From the NCBI GenBank assembly GCA_021821945.1, contig JAJZTF010000003.1, positions 1-64,000 of the forward strand: DNA of 64,000 bases, written 5' to 3'. How positions within the stretch are numbered: the stretch's first letter is position 1; each line of letters opens with the position of its first letter. This DNA is from Pseudomonadota bacterium. Lineage in GTDB: Bacteria; Pseudomonadota; Gammaproteobacteria; Burkholderiales; Gallionellaceae. A program made the translations under genes and the position numbers. The notes beneath the pieces are model-generated. The model ran no database searches, was not told where the DNA came from, and saw only the letters and a program-made list of their open reading frames with translations. This document shows, piece after piece, positions 26,709 to 35,760 of the stretch.

Positions 26709-27773
26709 TCAGCGCATCAGCCGTGAGACCGGGAGGCGGAGCGATCTCGCCTTCGCTGGGCTTGCCATCCCAATCCTGCCCATGAAGAGAATTTTTCCCG
26801 ATCCGGCAGCATTCCCTGCAAGCAGGCCGAGGCTTTCGGCAAGGCGGTTCGCCAGAATGTTTGCCTGCCTTCTTTCGGATACCGGGATGCCGCCTCTGGC
26901 GTAATTGGCAAAAATCAGGGGGCTCATTTCCGGTTGAAGTTGCAGGCCCAGGGATGTGGCGGTGAGCCAGAATCGCTGGACGGCCCTCCCGCCAGAGACA
27001 AAATCGGATAGGGACTGGGGTTTTGAGTCCGCTATAATGAAGAAATGGGCTGCACAGGCCAGAGCAGGAATCGCGTCGAGTTCGATGCGCGGGATCAGGG
27101 TTCCGCCAAGATAGGTGTTAAAAAAATCGACACGCTTCCAGCTTGCCAGAACCTGGCGCATCAAGACCAGTGAAATCCTGTCGAGTCCAACAGCCTGATC
27201 GGGGACCTTGTCTTCGCTGTATTTGGAATTCCATTCTATGACATTTCTGTGGACCTGGTAGGCCTCGGGTATCGTCAGGCGCAATTTCCCGGCGTCGGAC
27301 ACGAGTTTCGCCATGCGCATCCTGTTTTTCAACCCCTCCTGCCAAAGCACCTCATGTCGTGCTCCGAGAGAGGCGGCAAGTTTGGCCTTTTGTTCGGAAG
27401 TGAGTGCTTTCGTGCTGTATGGGCGCCTCTGAACGGATCTGGTTCTGATATGCTCTGCGAGCGGGTCTGGCTGCATGCCTTTTTCCGGGCTGAATGTCAC
27501 TTCGAATACCGGGTGGTGTTCGTCGCAGCCTCCCCTGATTGCGATTTCCGACTTCAGCGAGTGTACGGAAGCAGCGATCGCTATGTTTTCCAGCAGGGCG
27601 CCCTGGGCTATGTGGCTGGCATGTCCCTGAAAGTCATAGACACATTCCCTTCTCGTATCGAAACCGTGAACGATCAGCCGGTTTTCCCCGGCTATCTCGA
27701 AACGCCATGGCTGGGCATTGTCACCGCTCGGCGCCCATCTTGCCACATCGATGATCTGTTCTAGGATGTTCAC
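26709..27773 (-). CDS. Nitroreductase-family-like protein
   Basis: A 354-residue protein beginning ILEQIIDVARWAPSGDNAQPWRFEI, the FMN-binding start of nitroreductases; EHIRTRSVQRRPYST is a second conserved part, and GGRAVQRFWLTATSLGLQLQPEMSPL is the late FMN site. The length fits a long two-domain nitroreductase. It overlaps the E1-like gene by four bases and belongs to a three-gene operon with it and an acyltransferase. A redox step in a small-molecule pathway is likely; the substrate is unknown. Confidence 0.8.
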   Translation of the reverse strand: MNILEQIIDVARWAPSGDNAQPWRFEIAGENRLIVHGFDTRRECVYDFQGHASHIAQGALLENIAIAASVHSLKSEIAIRGGCDEHHPVFEVTFSPEKGMQPDPLAEHIRTRSVQRRPYSTKALTSEQKAKLAASLGARHEVLWQEGLKNRMRMAKLVSDAGKLRLTIPEAYQVHRNVIEWNSKYSEDKVPDQAVGLDRISLVLMRQVLASWKRVDFFNTYLGGTLIPRIELDAIPALACAAHFFIIADSKPQSLSDFVSGGRAVQRFWLTATSLGLQLQPEMSPLIFANYARGGIPVSERRQANILANRLAESLGLLAGNAAGSGKILFMGRIGMASPAKARSLRLPVSRLMR

Positions 27774-28645
27774 GATCCGGATTTCATCCTGGCCAGCCTG
27801 TGCCTTGCGATGAAGAGCGCCAGCCTCTGAAGGGGGTGATCGTTTCCTCCCGGTCTGTGGGTACGCACCAGCTTCCCCCTGTATGCGTCAAACTGCAGGC
27901 CGTAAGGCGCGGCGTAGACCTTTCCTCTGTTCAGCAGGATTTTAAGCGCCTCGGTTGCCGCCATTCCCGCGCAGATCTGGCATGCCATGGCCGTGGATGG
28001 TCCGCGATGCTCATCGAGGTTCACCGCACCTGGATCCGCAAGATAGCGAAAATGGAGTCCGGCTGGGGCGAGTCCCAGCAGGAAGCGGACAGCCTTCTCG
28101 TCTTCGGATCGATCTCCCCAGCCGAAATATTCTTCGAAGGACATCTTTCCGGGCAGGAAATTGAGCAGGGCCGAACCCATGCCCAGAGGGGCGGCGGTGA
28201 TCGCAGGAATGCTTTTTTCTGCGCAGGCTGCAAACATCGCCTGGCGTATCGAGAACACGAAAAAATCGAGCCCGTCCACATAGAGGTCCACGTCTTCAAG
28301 GAATTCGTGCATGTTCCCGGGATTGACGCCTGAAGGAAAAATCCTGATGTCCAGTTCCGGATTGATGTCCCTTGCCATTTCGGCCATGACTTCCGCCTTC
28401 GGACGGCCGAGGGTTTTCATGGAAGCTCCCGCCTGCCTGTTGAAGTTGGGAATCTCGAACATGTCGAGGTCTGCGATATGGAATGCGCCTACCCCCAGGC
28501 GTGCTAGAGTCAGAAGATGTATTCCTCCAACGCCGCCCATGCCTGCTATCGCTATGCGTTTGCCTCTTAAGGTTGCCTGTTCCTGGCGGGTGACCCAGCC
28601 TATGTTTCTTGAAAAGGCATCTTCATAGGAAAATGGCGCGTTCAT
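27770..28645 (-). CDS. ThiF/MoeB/HesA-family E1-like adenylating enzyme
   Basis: A 291-residue protein. IAIAGMGGVGGIHLLTLARLG (31-51) is the ATP-binding Rossmann motif, DLDMFEIPNFNRQAG carries the Asp and Arg used in adenylation, and KAEVMAEMARDINPEL is typical. Only one CxxC (ACQICAGM) is present, so the usual four-cysteine zinc site of MoeB/ThiF seems incomplete. It probably adenylates a carboxyl end of a peptide, protein or amino acid. It starts five bases after the acyltransferase stop; a longer frame from 28699 is less likely. Confidence 0.85.
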   Translation of the reverse strand: MNAPFSYEDAFSRNIGWVTRQEQATLRGKRIAIAGMGGVGGIHLLTLARLGVGAFHIADLDMFEIPNFNRQAGASMKTLGRPKAEVMAEMARDINPELDIRIFPSGVNPGNMHEFLEDVDLYVDGLDFFVFSIRQAMFAACAEKSIPAITAAPLGMGSALLNFLPGKMSFEEYFGWGDRSEDEKAVRFLLGLAPAGLHFRYLADPGAVNLDEHRGPSTAMACQICAGMAATEALKILLNRGKVYAAPYGLQFDAYRGKLVRTHRPGGNDHPLQRLALFIARHRLARMKSGS

Positions 28646-28649
28646 ACAA

Positions 28650-29423
28650 TCAGCCCATGGCCTTGAGCCTGCCGATGATGCCGGCCTCGTCCTTGGCATT
28701 GAAGAAATAGGGATAGAGGGACCTCTCTCCTTTTGCTCTGGACATCATCCCGCCGAATTTCCTTATCTGCACCTCGGCATAGGAGAAATCCGTGCGCATG
28801 AGTATTGCGGGGGCGTTGACGCGGGGGCAGGTGCGCTCGGGGCCGATCTGGGTGAAGCCAAGCATTTTTTCGTAGAACCTGACGTGGCGCGGATTGACCT
28901 CGAGGACGCCGTCGGTATGCCCGAAAAGTGCTCGCGGGTAGAGATAGCAGATATGGAAGAGGCTCGCTATGATGCGCTTGGATTTCACGGCTGGATCTAT
29001 TGCAAGCCGGTTGAATTCGCATATTTTCTTGCCCTGTCCGCGCAATGCCTCGAGCTCTCCGTGGTACATCTCGTCGGCATAAAGGCCCTGGGGGGAATCA
29101 AGCCCGATGGACATCGTGCCGATCGGCAAGCTGTCTCCTGCGGAGGCGAGTATGGTTACCCTGTTAGGATCGTCGGGCAATGTGCCTCCATTACCATATC
29201 CGCGCCATGAATACATTTTGTTGATGAGGATGCTCGCCATCCCCCGGCGTTCCTCGGTATTGGCCAGGCGTATCCGGAACTCCTGCATGTCGCCGTTGAC
29301 TTCGCCGGCGGTATTCGTTTGACCTGGATTGTCGGGCGGATCGACCTCACCTTCAACCGACTCGAAGAAGGACGCGATGATTTCCTGATCGTATTCCAGT
29401 TGTGGGAGATCAATCGCATTCAT
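28650..29423 (-). CDS. PEP-CTERM/exosortase-associated acyltransferase (FeeM/TIGR03694 type), second copy
   Basis: A 257-residue paralogue of the protein at 21493. The shared blocks are INKMYSWRGYGNG, ICEFNRLAIDPAVKSKRIIASLFHICYLYPR, DGVLEVNPRHVRFYEKMLGFTQIGPE and CPRVNAPAILMRTDFS. It is the first gene of the acyltransferase, E1-like and nitroreductase operon. The predicted reaction is transfer of an acyl chain from ACP to an amino group. MNAIDLPQLEY is taken as the start; the frame extends to 29483. Confidence 0.78.
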   Translation of the reverse strand: MNAIDLPQLEYDQEIIASFFESVEGEVDPPDNPGQTNTAGEVNGDMQEFRIRLANTEERRGMASILINKMYSWRGYGNGGTLPDDPNRVTILASAGDSLPIGTMSIGLDSPQGLYADEMYHGELEALRGQGKKICEFNRLAIDPAVKSKRIIASLFHICYLYPRALFGHTDGVLEVNPRHVRFYEKMLGFTQIGPERTCPRVNAPAILMRTDFSYAEVQIRKFGGMMSRAKGERSLYPYFFNAKDEAGIIGRLKAMG

Positions 29424-29561
29424 GATGGGGCTGGTCCCTAGCTTGTATTTTTTGATTCTATTATCGGGAATGCCTGAATGCAAGCGGCAGGCCTTTCATC
29501 AGTTTCGGACCTGCCTGCGGTGTGGGGAATCAATCATACTGAAATCGCGGGGCACCGGCGG

Positions 29562-29592
29562 GCGTCCGTGGAAAACGGACGCGTGCTAGAAT
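29562..29592 (+). promoter_or_regulatory. Putative promoter with upstream hairpin
   Basis: GCGTCCGT (29562-29569) and ACGGACGC (29575-29582) form a perfect 8-bp inverted repeat, followed by TAGAAT (29587-29592), a good -10 box, 27 bases before the probable start at 29619. No clear -35 is seen, so the repeat may be a regulator site. Confidence 0.45.
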
Positions 29593-29618
29593 CCAAGAAA
29601 TTGTTCGGGTTGACCGCG

Positions 29619-31913
29619 ATGAGATTCCTGTCGATTCCCCTCGCGCTGGCTGGCCTTGCCATCGCGGCTTTCGGCGTCGTTCACTATCCCCTGGGGCCGC
29701 TCGTCCCCGGACTGACCCTTGCCGCCTATGCCGCCATACTCTGGTTCAGGCCCGAATCCTGGCTCCTTCTCGTCACGGCCATCCTGCCGGTCGCCAATCT
29801 CTCGCCATGGACCGGCTGGATCTTCTTCGAGGAGCTCGACCTCTTCGTGCTGGTGACCATCGCGGTGGGGTACCTCAAGCTTATGCCGAAAAACCGTATA
29901 TATGGTTTGAAGCCGGGAGCCTCCCTGCTGCTTCTGCTGCTCGCCGTCTCCTATGCAATAAGCGCCTATGCCGGGCTCATGCCGCTGCAGAGGCTGGACG
30001 CCAATGCCTTCAGCAACTATTTCAGCCACTACAACAGCCTCCGGATACTGAAGCCATTCGTCTGGGCGCTCCTGCTGCTGCCCCTGATGCGCAGGAGCGG
30101 CGAGGGGCTTCTCGTCATGGGGATGCTCGCGGGACTTGCCTATGTTACCGCATCCGGAATCTGGGAGAGGCTCGCATTCACGGGCCTGATGGATTTCTCG
30201 AGCGACTACCGCATCACCGCGCCTTTCCCCGAGATGCATCTGGGTGGCGCGGCGCTGGATGCATTCCTTGCGCTCTCGCTGCCTTTCGCGGTCTTCAACC
30301 TGTTCGGCGGCAAACGGCCGGTCCTTGCGCTGCTGCTCGTCGCCGCTGCAACCTATGCAACCTTCGTGACCTTCTCGCGGGGGCTCTATCTGGGCTATGC
30401 GGTATCGGTCGCGGCGATGGGTTTCTTCCTGCTTAAGGGCTCCGGAAAGGAGGGAGGGAGATTCAGCCTGCCGCTGGCCGCGGTGGCTGCAGTGGCCGCC
30501 ATCCTGCTTCTAAAGACTTTCGAGACCGGCGGATACCGGGGGCTAGCCGCGGCTGCCTGCCTGATGGCCGCGACCTATTTCATCGGCGGGGTCGACGGCA
30601 GGGGCAGGCCGCTTCCCGCATCCCTGCTGCTGGGTCTCGTCTGCGCGGGCCTCGTGGCCTTATTCCCGAAGGGATCCTATCTCGCGTTCGGCCTTTCCGC
30701 GGCGGTCTTTGCGGCTGGCTTCGTGCTCTGCGAATTCTGGCGCAAGGGAAGCAACGGGATGACGCTCGCACACGCGGGATTTATCGTCATGGGGCCTGCG
30801 GCGGTAGCTGTTGACTGGCACTGGGGGGGAGGGATGGCCGCGGTCTATGGTGCACTGGTCTGGATCTACTCGCTGGCGCTGGGCGGCAGCAGAAAGTCCC
30901 TCTGGGTCTGGAACAGGAAGGGCGCGATGGCGATGGCGCTGGGGCTGATGCTGATGGGTATGGCCATCCCCGTGCTGTGGAACCCTTACATGAACGATCG
31001 CGTCGAGACGGCGAAGTCGGACCTGAACGGGCGCATGACGCACTGGAAGGGTGTGCTCGGGATGATGGATCAGGACTGGAAGACGACGCTTTTCGGCATG
31101 GGGCTGGGCAGGTTCCCTGAGACCTATTTCTGGCGCAACAGCCAGCATGAATTCGCGGGAAGATACAGCATCGGGGAGGAAGATGCGGGGCCCTATCTCA
31201 GGCTGGAGGGCCCGAAATACGCGATAGGCTTCGGCGAATACCTGCGTTACGGGCAGCGCGTGGAAATCGAGCCATACAGAACGTACACGCTGGAGTTCGA
31301 CGCGCGCAACACATTTGCAAATACGCGGATCCAGGCCGAGATATGCGAGAAGTATCTGCTCTACGAGAAGCCCTGGACCTGCCCCCGGTCGGTGGAGACG
31401 CTGACGCCGGACGGGCACTGGCATCACTACAAGAGCGAGATGAAGTCCGGCATCATCGGCAGCGAGCCCTGGTACAAGCGTCCCACGGTGCAGTTCTCGC
31501 TCGCCGACCAGCAGGCGGGCGACTTCCTCGACGTGAAGAACGTGAAGCTCGTCGACGAGGGCGGCAGGAATCTTCTGCACAACGGCGACTTCAGGCGGGG
31601 AGAGGATCGCTGGTTCTTCAGCAGCGACCGCTTCCATCTTGCATGGCACGCGAAGAACCTCGGCCTGAATCTCTACTTCGACCAGGGGCTGTTCGGCCTG
31701 ATTTCATTTGGCCTGCTTTTCCTTCATGCGCTCGCAAGGCAGGCGCGGCTGGCAATGGGTGGCGACATGCTCTCTGCGACGAGGTTCGCATCCCTGCTCG
31801 GATTCCTGATGGTGGGGCTGTTCGACAGCATACTGGATTTTCCCAGACTGTCCTTGCTCTTCTATCTGGTGCTGTTCTCCTCGCTGCTTGCACCGAGGCG
31901 CCGTCAGGCATGA
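29619..31913 (+). CDS. O-antigen polymerase/ligase-like membrane protein with extracytoplasmic insert
   Basis: A 764-residue protein with about twelve membrane segments. The N-terminal two thirds resemble Wzy/WaaL proteins, with FVTFSRGLYLGYAVS as the typical Arg-containing region. A soluble part of about 180 residues follows (from NPYMNDRVETAKSD to the RWFFSSDRFHLAWHA region); its end, LLHNGDFRRGEDRWFF, looks like a carbohydrate-binding-module edge. Further membrane helices end the protein. The start MRFLSIPLAL is preferred over an ATG-less extension to 29478. It likely joins or polymerises surface sugars. Confidence 0.75.
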   Translation: MRFLSIPLALAGLAIAAFGVVHYPLGPLVPGLTLAAYAAILWFRPESWLLLVTAILPVANLSPWTGWIFFEELDLFVLVTIAVGYLKLMPKNRIYGLKPGASLLLLLLAVSYAISAYAGLMPLQRLDANAFSNYFSHYNSLRILKPFVWALLLLPLMRRSGEGLLVMGMLAGLAYVTASGIWERLAFTGLMDFSSDYRITAPFPEMHLGGAALDAFLALSLPFAVFNLFGGKRPVLALLLVAAATYATFVTFSRGLYLGYAVSVAAMGFFLLKGSGKEGGRFSLPLAAVAAVAAILLLKTFETGGYRGLAAAACLMAATYFIGGVDGRGRPLPASLLLGLVCAGLVALFPKGSYLAFGLSAAVFAAGFVLCEFWRKGSNGMTLAHAGFIVMGPAAVAVDWHWGGGMAAVYGALVWIYSLALGGSRKSLWVWNRKGAMAMALGLMLMGMAIPVLWNPYMNDRVETAKSDLNGRMTHWKGVLGMMDQDWKTTLFGMGLGRFPETYFWRNSQHEFAGRYSIGEEDAGPYLRLEGPKYAIGFGEYLRYGQRVEIEPYRTYTLEFDARNTFANTRIQAEICEKYLLYEKPWTCPRSVETLTPDGHWHHYKSEMKSGIIGSEPWYKRPTVQFSLADQQAGDFLDVKNVKLVDEGGRNLLHNGDFRRGEDRWFFSSDRFHLAWHAKNLGLNLYFDQGLFGLISFGLLFLHALARQARLAMGGDMLSATRFASLLGFLMVGLFDSILDFPRLSLLFYLVLFSSLLAPRRRQA

Positions 31914-32227
31914 AGAAAATGGATGCCCTCGCCCCTTTCCGGCATCGTTCTGCTTCATGAGTTGAAACATTTTGCGCCAACATCTGTCCGATGGGCGTGG
32001 AAAGCCCATCGGACACTGGCGCAACGATGCCCGGAGCATCCTGGAAGGCGGAAGTCCCGGCAATGCTTGACGATGGGGCGACGTATGGGTTCTACTTCGC
32101 GGATGTGCCCGCAATGCCCGGGGCAGCGCAGTGACCGGTAAGGCTTCAGGTTTTGAAAAAATGTCCATTCAGACGGGGCCGGGTTGCTGGCGCCATGACG
32201 AATGCAAATTAACGGGCCGGCAAAACG
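31914..32227 (+). other. Intergenic region with a large hairpin
   Basis: A gap of 314 bases between the polymerase and the deacetylase. It holds the hairpin at 31972-32024 and a short frame ending GFYFADVPAMPGAAQ that I do not recognise and do not call. No clear promoter is seen before the deacetylase. Confidence 0.5.
31972..32024. repeat. Nested inverted repeat (long hairpin)
   Basis: Inner arms TGTCCGATGGGC (31985-31996) and GCCCATCGGACA (32004-32015) are a perfect 12-bp stem with a 7-base loop. Outer arms TTGCGCCA (31972-31979) and TGGCGCAA (32017-32024) add 8 bp across an asymmetric bulge. There is no T-run, so it is not a simple terminator. Confidence 0.85.
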
Positions 32228-33190
32228 ATGTTAAAAGTTTTTTTTACTGTCGATGTGGAAATCTGGTGCGACGGATGGTCGGGGATAGATGAGAAATTCC
32301 CTGATGCCTTTCGCAGGTACATCCATGGTCCCACTCCGAAGGGGGATTTCGGGCTCGGATACCAGATTGATGTGCTGAATGACCACGGGCTGCCGGGTGT
32401 TTTCTTCGTCGAACCGCTTTTCTCGTCGAGATTCGGGATCGGGCCGCTTGAGGAAATTGTCGGGCTGGTTCAGGGGGGCGGGCAGGAGGTGCAGCTCCAT
32501 TTGCACACGGAATGGGTCGATGAAGCCATGGAGCCCCTGCTCGAGGATGTCGATGGCAAGCGTCAGCACCTGAGGTATTTCTCGCTGGAGGAGCAGGGCA
32601 CGCTGATCGCGAAGGGGCTCGATTTCATGAGGCGGGCCGGATCGGCGGAGATCAACGCATTCCGCGCGGGCAGTTTCGCTTTCAACAGGGAGACGCTGAA
32701 GGCGCTTTCGGGAAACGGGATCGCCTTCGACAGCAGCTACAACGCGTCGCTTTTCGGGCTGGACAGCGGTGTCATGACAGGCATTCCGGTCGTCGAGCCC
32801 GTGCAGTGCGAGGGCGTGTGCGAGTACCCCATGACCGTGTTCAGCGATGGCACCGGTTCCCTGAGGCATGCGCAACTGACCGCCTGCTCATTCAGTGAAA
32901 TCGAAGGATTGCTGTGGAAGGCGCTGGAGGAGGGTAGAAATTCCTTCGTCATTCTTTCCCATTCGTTCGAGCTGCTCAATCGTGCAAAGGACAGGCCGGA
33001 CGAGACGGTGGTCGGGCGCTTCCGGAAGCTCTGTTCGTTTCTGGACAAAAACCGCGATTCATTTCTCGCGTGCGGATTTCACGGCCTCGAACCCGTGGGC
33101 GTATCGGAACAGCCCCCTCCGCTTGCCTCCCCCCTCTGGAGGACCGGCGTGAGAATGATGGAGCAAGCCTTGCGGGGCAGGTATCAATGA
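32228..33190 (+). CDS. NodB-like polysaccharide deacetylase family protein
   Basis: A 320-residue protein. MLKVFFTVDVEIWCDGW gives the early Asp of the NodB fold; QLHLHTEW supplies a His-x-His metal site; FRAGSFAFNRETLKAL is the motif-3 Arg region; and FVILSHSFEL supplies a late His. There is no signal peptide, so it acts in the cytoplasm or on lipid-linked sugar. It overlaps the following acetyltransferase by ATGA. The activity is inferred from motifs only. Confidence 0.78.
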   Translation: MLKVFFTVDVEIWCDGWSGIDEKFPDAFRRYIHGPTPKGDFGLGYQIDVLNDHGLPGVFFVEPLFSSRFGIGPLEEIVGLVQGGGQEVQLHLHTEWVDEAMEPLLEDVDGKRQHLRYFSLEEQGTLIAKGLDFMRRAGSAEINAFRAGSFAFNRETLKALSGNGIAFDSSYNASLFGLDSGVMTGIPVVEPVQCEGVCEYPMTVFSDGTGSLRHAQLTACSFSEIEGLLWKALEEGRNSFVILSHSFELLNRAKDRPDETVVGRFRKLCSFLDKNRDSFLACGFHGLEPVGVSEQPPPLASPLWRTGVRMMEQALRGRYQ

Positions 33191-34134
33191 GCCGGTGGAA
33201 GCTCGGCACCGTCCCTTTCAAATTCCAGCTGAGCGACTGGACGCTTTTCAGCATCCCGCTCTCCCTCCAGATGCGCACCGAGAAGCTGGACAGCGCATCG
33301 GGCAAAAGCGAGGCGGATCGCGTGCCTGTCGAAGAGATCGAGAAGAACAGCCGGGGGTTCCTGATCCGCGGGCTCCCGGTCCCGGAGGAGCTTCCGGCGA
33401 TAAGCAGGATGGACGGCTTCATTCGCTACGTTCCGCACCATTATCAGCACTGCTACATCGACCTCGGGATGTCCTTCGAGGACTATCAGCAGAAGTTCTC
33501 GTCGAAGACGAGATCCACCATCAGGAGAAAGATTCGCAAGTATTCGGAACATTGCAAAGGGGACATTCCCTGGAAGGCATACAAGACGCCGGAGGAAATC
33601 CGGGAATTCATCCGGCTCGCGCGTTCCGTATCCAAACTGACCTACCAGGAGCGCCTGCTCGATGCGGGCATCCCCGATTCGGAGGAATTCATCTCGGAGG
33701 CGGAAAGGCTTGCATCTGAAGGGCGCGTGAGGGCATACCTCCTGTTCGACGGGGAGAGGCCGGTCTCCTATCTGTATTGCCCGGTCAAGGACGATACCCT
33801 GATCTACGCATACCTCGGATATGATCCCGATTACCAGCAAATGTCGGTGGGGACCATCCTTCAGTGGCTTGCGATGGAGGAGCTTTTCGGAGAGAACCGG
33901 TTCCGCTATTTTGACTTCACCGAGGGAGAGTCTGACCACAAGCGCCTCTTTGCAACAAACCAGAGGCAGTGCGCCAATGTGTTCCTGCTGAGGAAGAACG
34001 TGCAAAACGCGCTGATCGTATACGCGCATCATGCGGGCAACCGGTTTTCAGAGTGGCTGGGCAGGGTCTTCGACCGGCTGGGCCTGAAGACCAGGATAAG
34101 GCATTTTCTCAGGTTCGGAAGGCAGGCCGAATGA
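33187..34134 (+). CDS. GNAT-type (BioF2/CelD-like) acyltransferase
   Basis: A 315-residue protein. The core MSFEDYQQKFSSKTRSTIRRKIRKYSEH and VRAYLLFDGERPVSYLYC, then YAYLGYDPDYQQMSVGTILQW and FRYFDFTEGESDHKRLFATNQRQC, is the Acetyltransf_6 pattern of polysaccharide-associated acyltransferases. ATGA overlaps join it to the genes on both sides, so 32228-34694 is one operon. It probably acetylates a sugar. Confidence 0.82.
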   Translation: MSRWKLGTVPFKFQLSDWTLFSIPLSLQMRTEKLDSASGKSEADRVPVEEIEKNSRGFLIRGLPVPEELPAISRMDGFIRYVPHHYQHCYIDLGMSFEDYQQKFSSKTRSTIRRKIRKYSEHCKGDIPWKAYKTPEEIREFIRLARSVSKLTYQERLLDAGIPDSEEFISEAERLASEGRVRAYLLFDGERPVSYLYCPVKDDTLIYAYLGYDPDYQQMSVGTILQWLAMEELFGENRFRYFDFTEGESDHKRLFATNQRQCANVFLLRKNVQNALIVYAHHAGNRFSEWLGRVFDRLGLKTRIRHFLRFGRQAE

Positions 34135-34694
34135 AGGGGTTCCTGAAAGAGGTCGGCAAGAAGCTGGCCAAAGGCTTGCTGGCGGACTACTCCATCTACA
34201 GGATATATACCCTTTCCGGGGGGGAGGCCGGCGGCCACGAGGTCGCGGAAGGGCTGACCGTGAGGGAGATCGACGAGACTTCGCTCGCGTCGGACCCATC
34301 GCAGCTCATCAGGGATCAGTCGGGATATGCCGGCCCGGGTTCCCATGCCTATGCCTGCATCGAAAACGGCAGGGTCGCCGGCATCTGTTTCTACTGGTTT
34401 GGGGAGCGGTACAAGACGCGCAATTTCTGGCCCTTGGCTGAAGGGGAGGCCAAGCTCGTCCAGATTGTCGTGCTTCCGGAGATGCGCGGCAGGGGAATCG
34501 CAACGCAGCTCATCGCCTCGTCTTTCCAGGACATGATGGGGAAAGATTTCCACCGCGCCTATGCGCGGATATGGCATTCGAATGCGCCTTCACTGAAGGC
34601 GTTCCGGAAGGCGGGATGGAAACCTGTCGCGCTCGTGGTCGAGTTTTTCCTGCGGGGGAGGAGCCGGCCGCTGCGGATACGCCTGAATGGATGA
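34131..34694 (+). CDS. GNAT-family N-acetyltransferase
   Basis: A 187-residue protein. GSHAYACIENGRVAGICFYWF, then LVQIVVLPEMRGRGIATQLIASSF (acetyl-CoA pyrophosphate loop RGRGIA) and ARIWHSNAPSLKAFRKAGW, are GNAT motifs in order. The start overlaps the upstream stop (ATGA). With the deacetylase it could replace an acyl group on an amino sugar; this is inference from order. Confidence 0.85.
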   Translation: MKGFLKEVGKKLAKGLLADYSIYRIYTLSGGEAGGHEVAEGLTVREIDETSLASDPSQLIRDQSGYAGPGSHAYACIENGRVAGICFYWFGERYKTRNFWPLAEGEAKLVQIVVLPEMRGRGIATQLIASSFQDMMGKDFHRAYARIWHSNAPSLKAFRKAGWKPVALVVEFFLRGRSRPLRIRLNG

Positions 34695-34707
34695 TGGTTC
34701 CGGGCAA

Positions 34708-35760
34708 TCAGGCGAGTGCCTGTTCGCAGCGCATCACCGTGTCCACGATGTTGCCCACATAGGCGCGCATGCAGTGTTTTGTCCTGTAGTCGTCGAAGGC
34801 TTTCCTCGCGAGCCTTGAGGCAAGCTCCCTGTCTTCCAGCAGTTTCTCTATCGCTTTTCGCATCGCCTCCGCATCCCCCTGCGGGACCAGCAGCGCATTG
34901 CTGCCGTCGACCAGGTAGTCTGCGATGGTCGGCGTCTCTGTGACCACCAGCGGCTTGCAGCAGGCCATGGCCTGGACCAGCACCATCTGGCCGGCCGAGA
35001 TGTCGCTCGCCTCGAGGGATACGGCGACGACGGCCGCGCTGCGCAGCTCCTCGACGTAGCAGTCGTCGTAGCAATCCCTCAGCACGGTGATGTTCGGGGA
35101 AGTCCTGCACCCGGAGAGCGCTGCCTCCGAGTCGCATGCCACGTGCAGCGGATGGTCCATTTTGCCGAATGCCTCGAACAGCGTCCTGTAGTCCCGCCCC
35201 GATCTTCCGGCGCTGAATACGTGCTTGCCTTCAGGCTCGGCGCAGCATGCGGCGTCCTCTCCGTATCCGTCTATGTGGAGCCCGTAGGGAATGTAGTGGA
35301 ACAGATCCCCGGCGCCCGGGAAGAGCGCCCTGTAGCGCTCGATCTCGAGCCGCGAGAAGCAGATGATGCCGTCCACCATGGAGAAGACGATGCGGAAGTA
35401 GAGGCGGCGCAGTTTGTCGACCAGCCGGTTGCTGCGCTGCGTGTAGATGAATCCCAGCAGATAGATGCGCGGCTTGCGCCGGAGCAGAAGAAGCCTCGTC
35501 AGCGCGTAGGCCAGTACCTCGATGTGGGTGCTGACGACCACCGCGTCAGGGCGTGGGCTGGAACGCAGCGAACGCCACGCGGACTTGAGGGAGAAAAGGG
35601 CGAGCCTGGGCCATCCGACCAGCAGCAGCCATATCCGGTAATGGTACTTCATCGATATCCTGTCGGAGAAGATGCGGTGTTCCACGCCCATTTCCTTCAG
35701 CGCGATGCCGAAAGGCGAATTCGCCGCGTCCTTGCCGAATGTCAGGATGAAATCGATCAT
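34708..35760 (-). CDS. Glycosyltransferase (GT-B fold, family 4-like)
   Basis: A 350-residue protein. The C-terminal nucleotide-sugar site is visible: HVFSAGRSGRDYRTLFEAF and VSLEASDISAGQMVLVQAMACCKPLVVTETPTIADYL, which places a Glu-x7-Glu-like loop in the expected spot. The N-terminal half (VSTHIEVLAYALTRLLLLRRKPRIYLLG) is the acceptor domain. It converges with the GNAT gene. The sugar is unknown. Confidence 0.8.
   Translation of the reverse strand: MIDFILTFGKDAANSPFGIALKEMGVEHRIFSDRISMKYHYRIWLLLVGWPRLALFSLKSAWRSLRSSPRPDAVVVSTHIEVLAYALTRLLLLRRKPRIYLLGFIYTQRSNRLVDKLRRLYFRIVFSMVDGIICFSRLEIERYRALFPGAGDLFHYIPYGLHIDGYGEDAACCAEPEGKHVFSAGRSGRDYRTLFEAFGKMDHPLHVACDSEAALSGCRTSPNITVLRDCYDDCYVEELRSAAVVAVSLEASDISAGQMVLVQAMACCKPLVVTETPTIADYLVDGSNALLVPQGDAEAMRKAIEKLLEDRELASRLARKAFDDYRTKHCMRAYVGNIVDTVMRCEQALA

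Noticed and set aside
31970-32140. Short frame ending GFYFADVPAMPGAAQ
   Set aside because: It is small, has no good start or ribosome binding site and no recognisable family.
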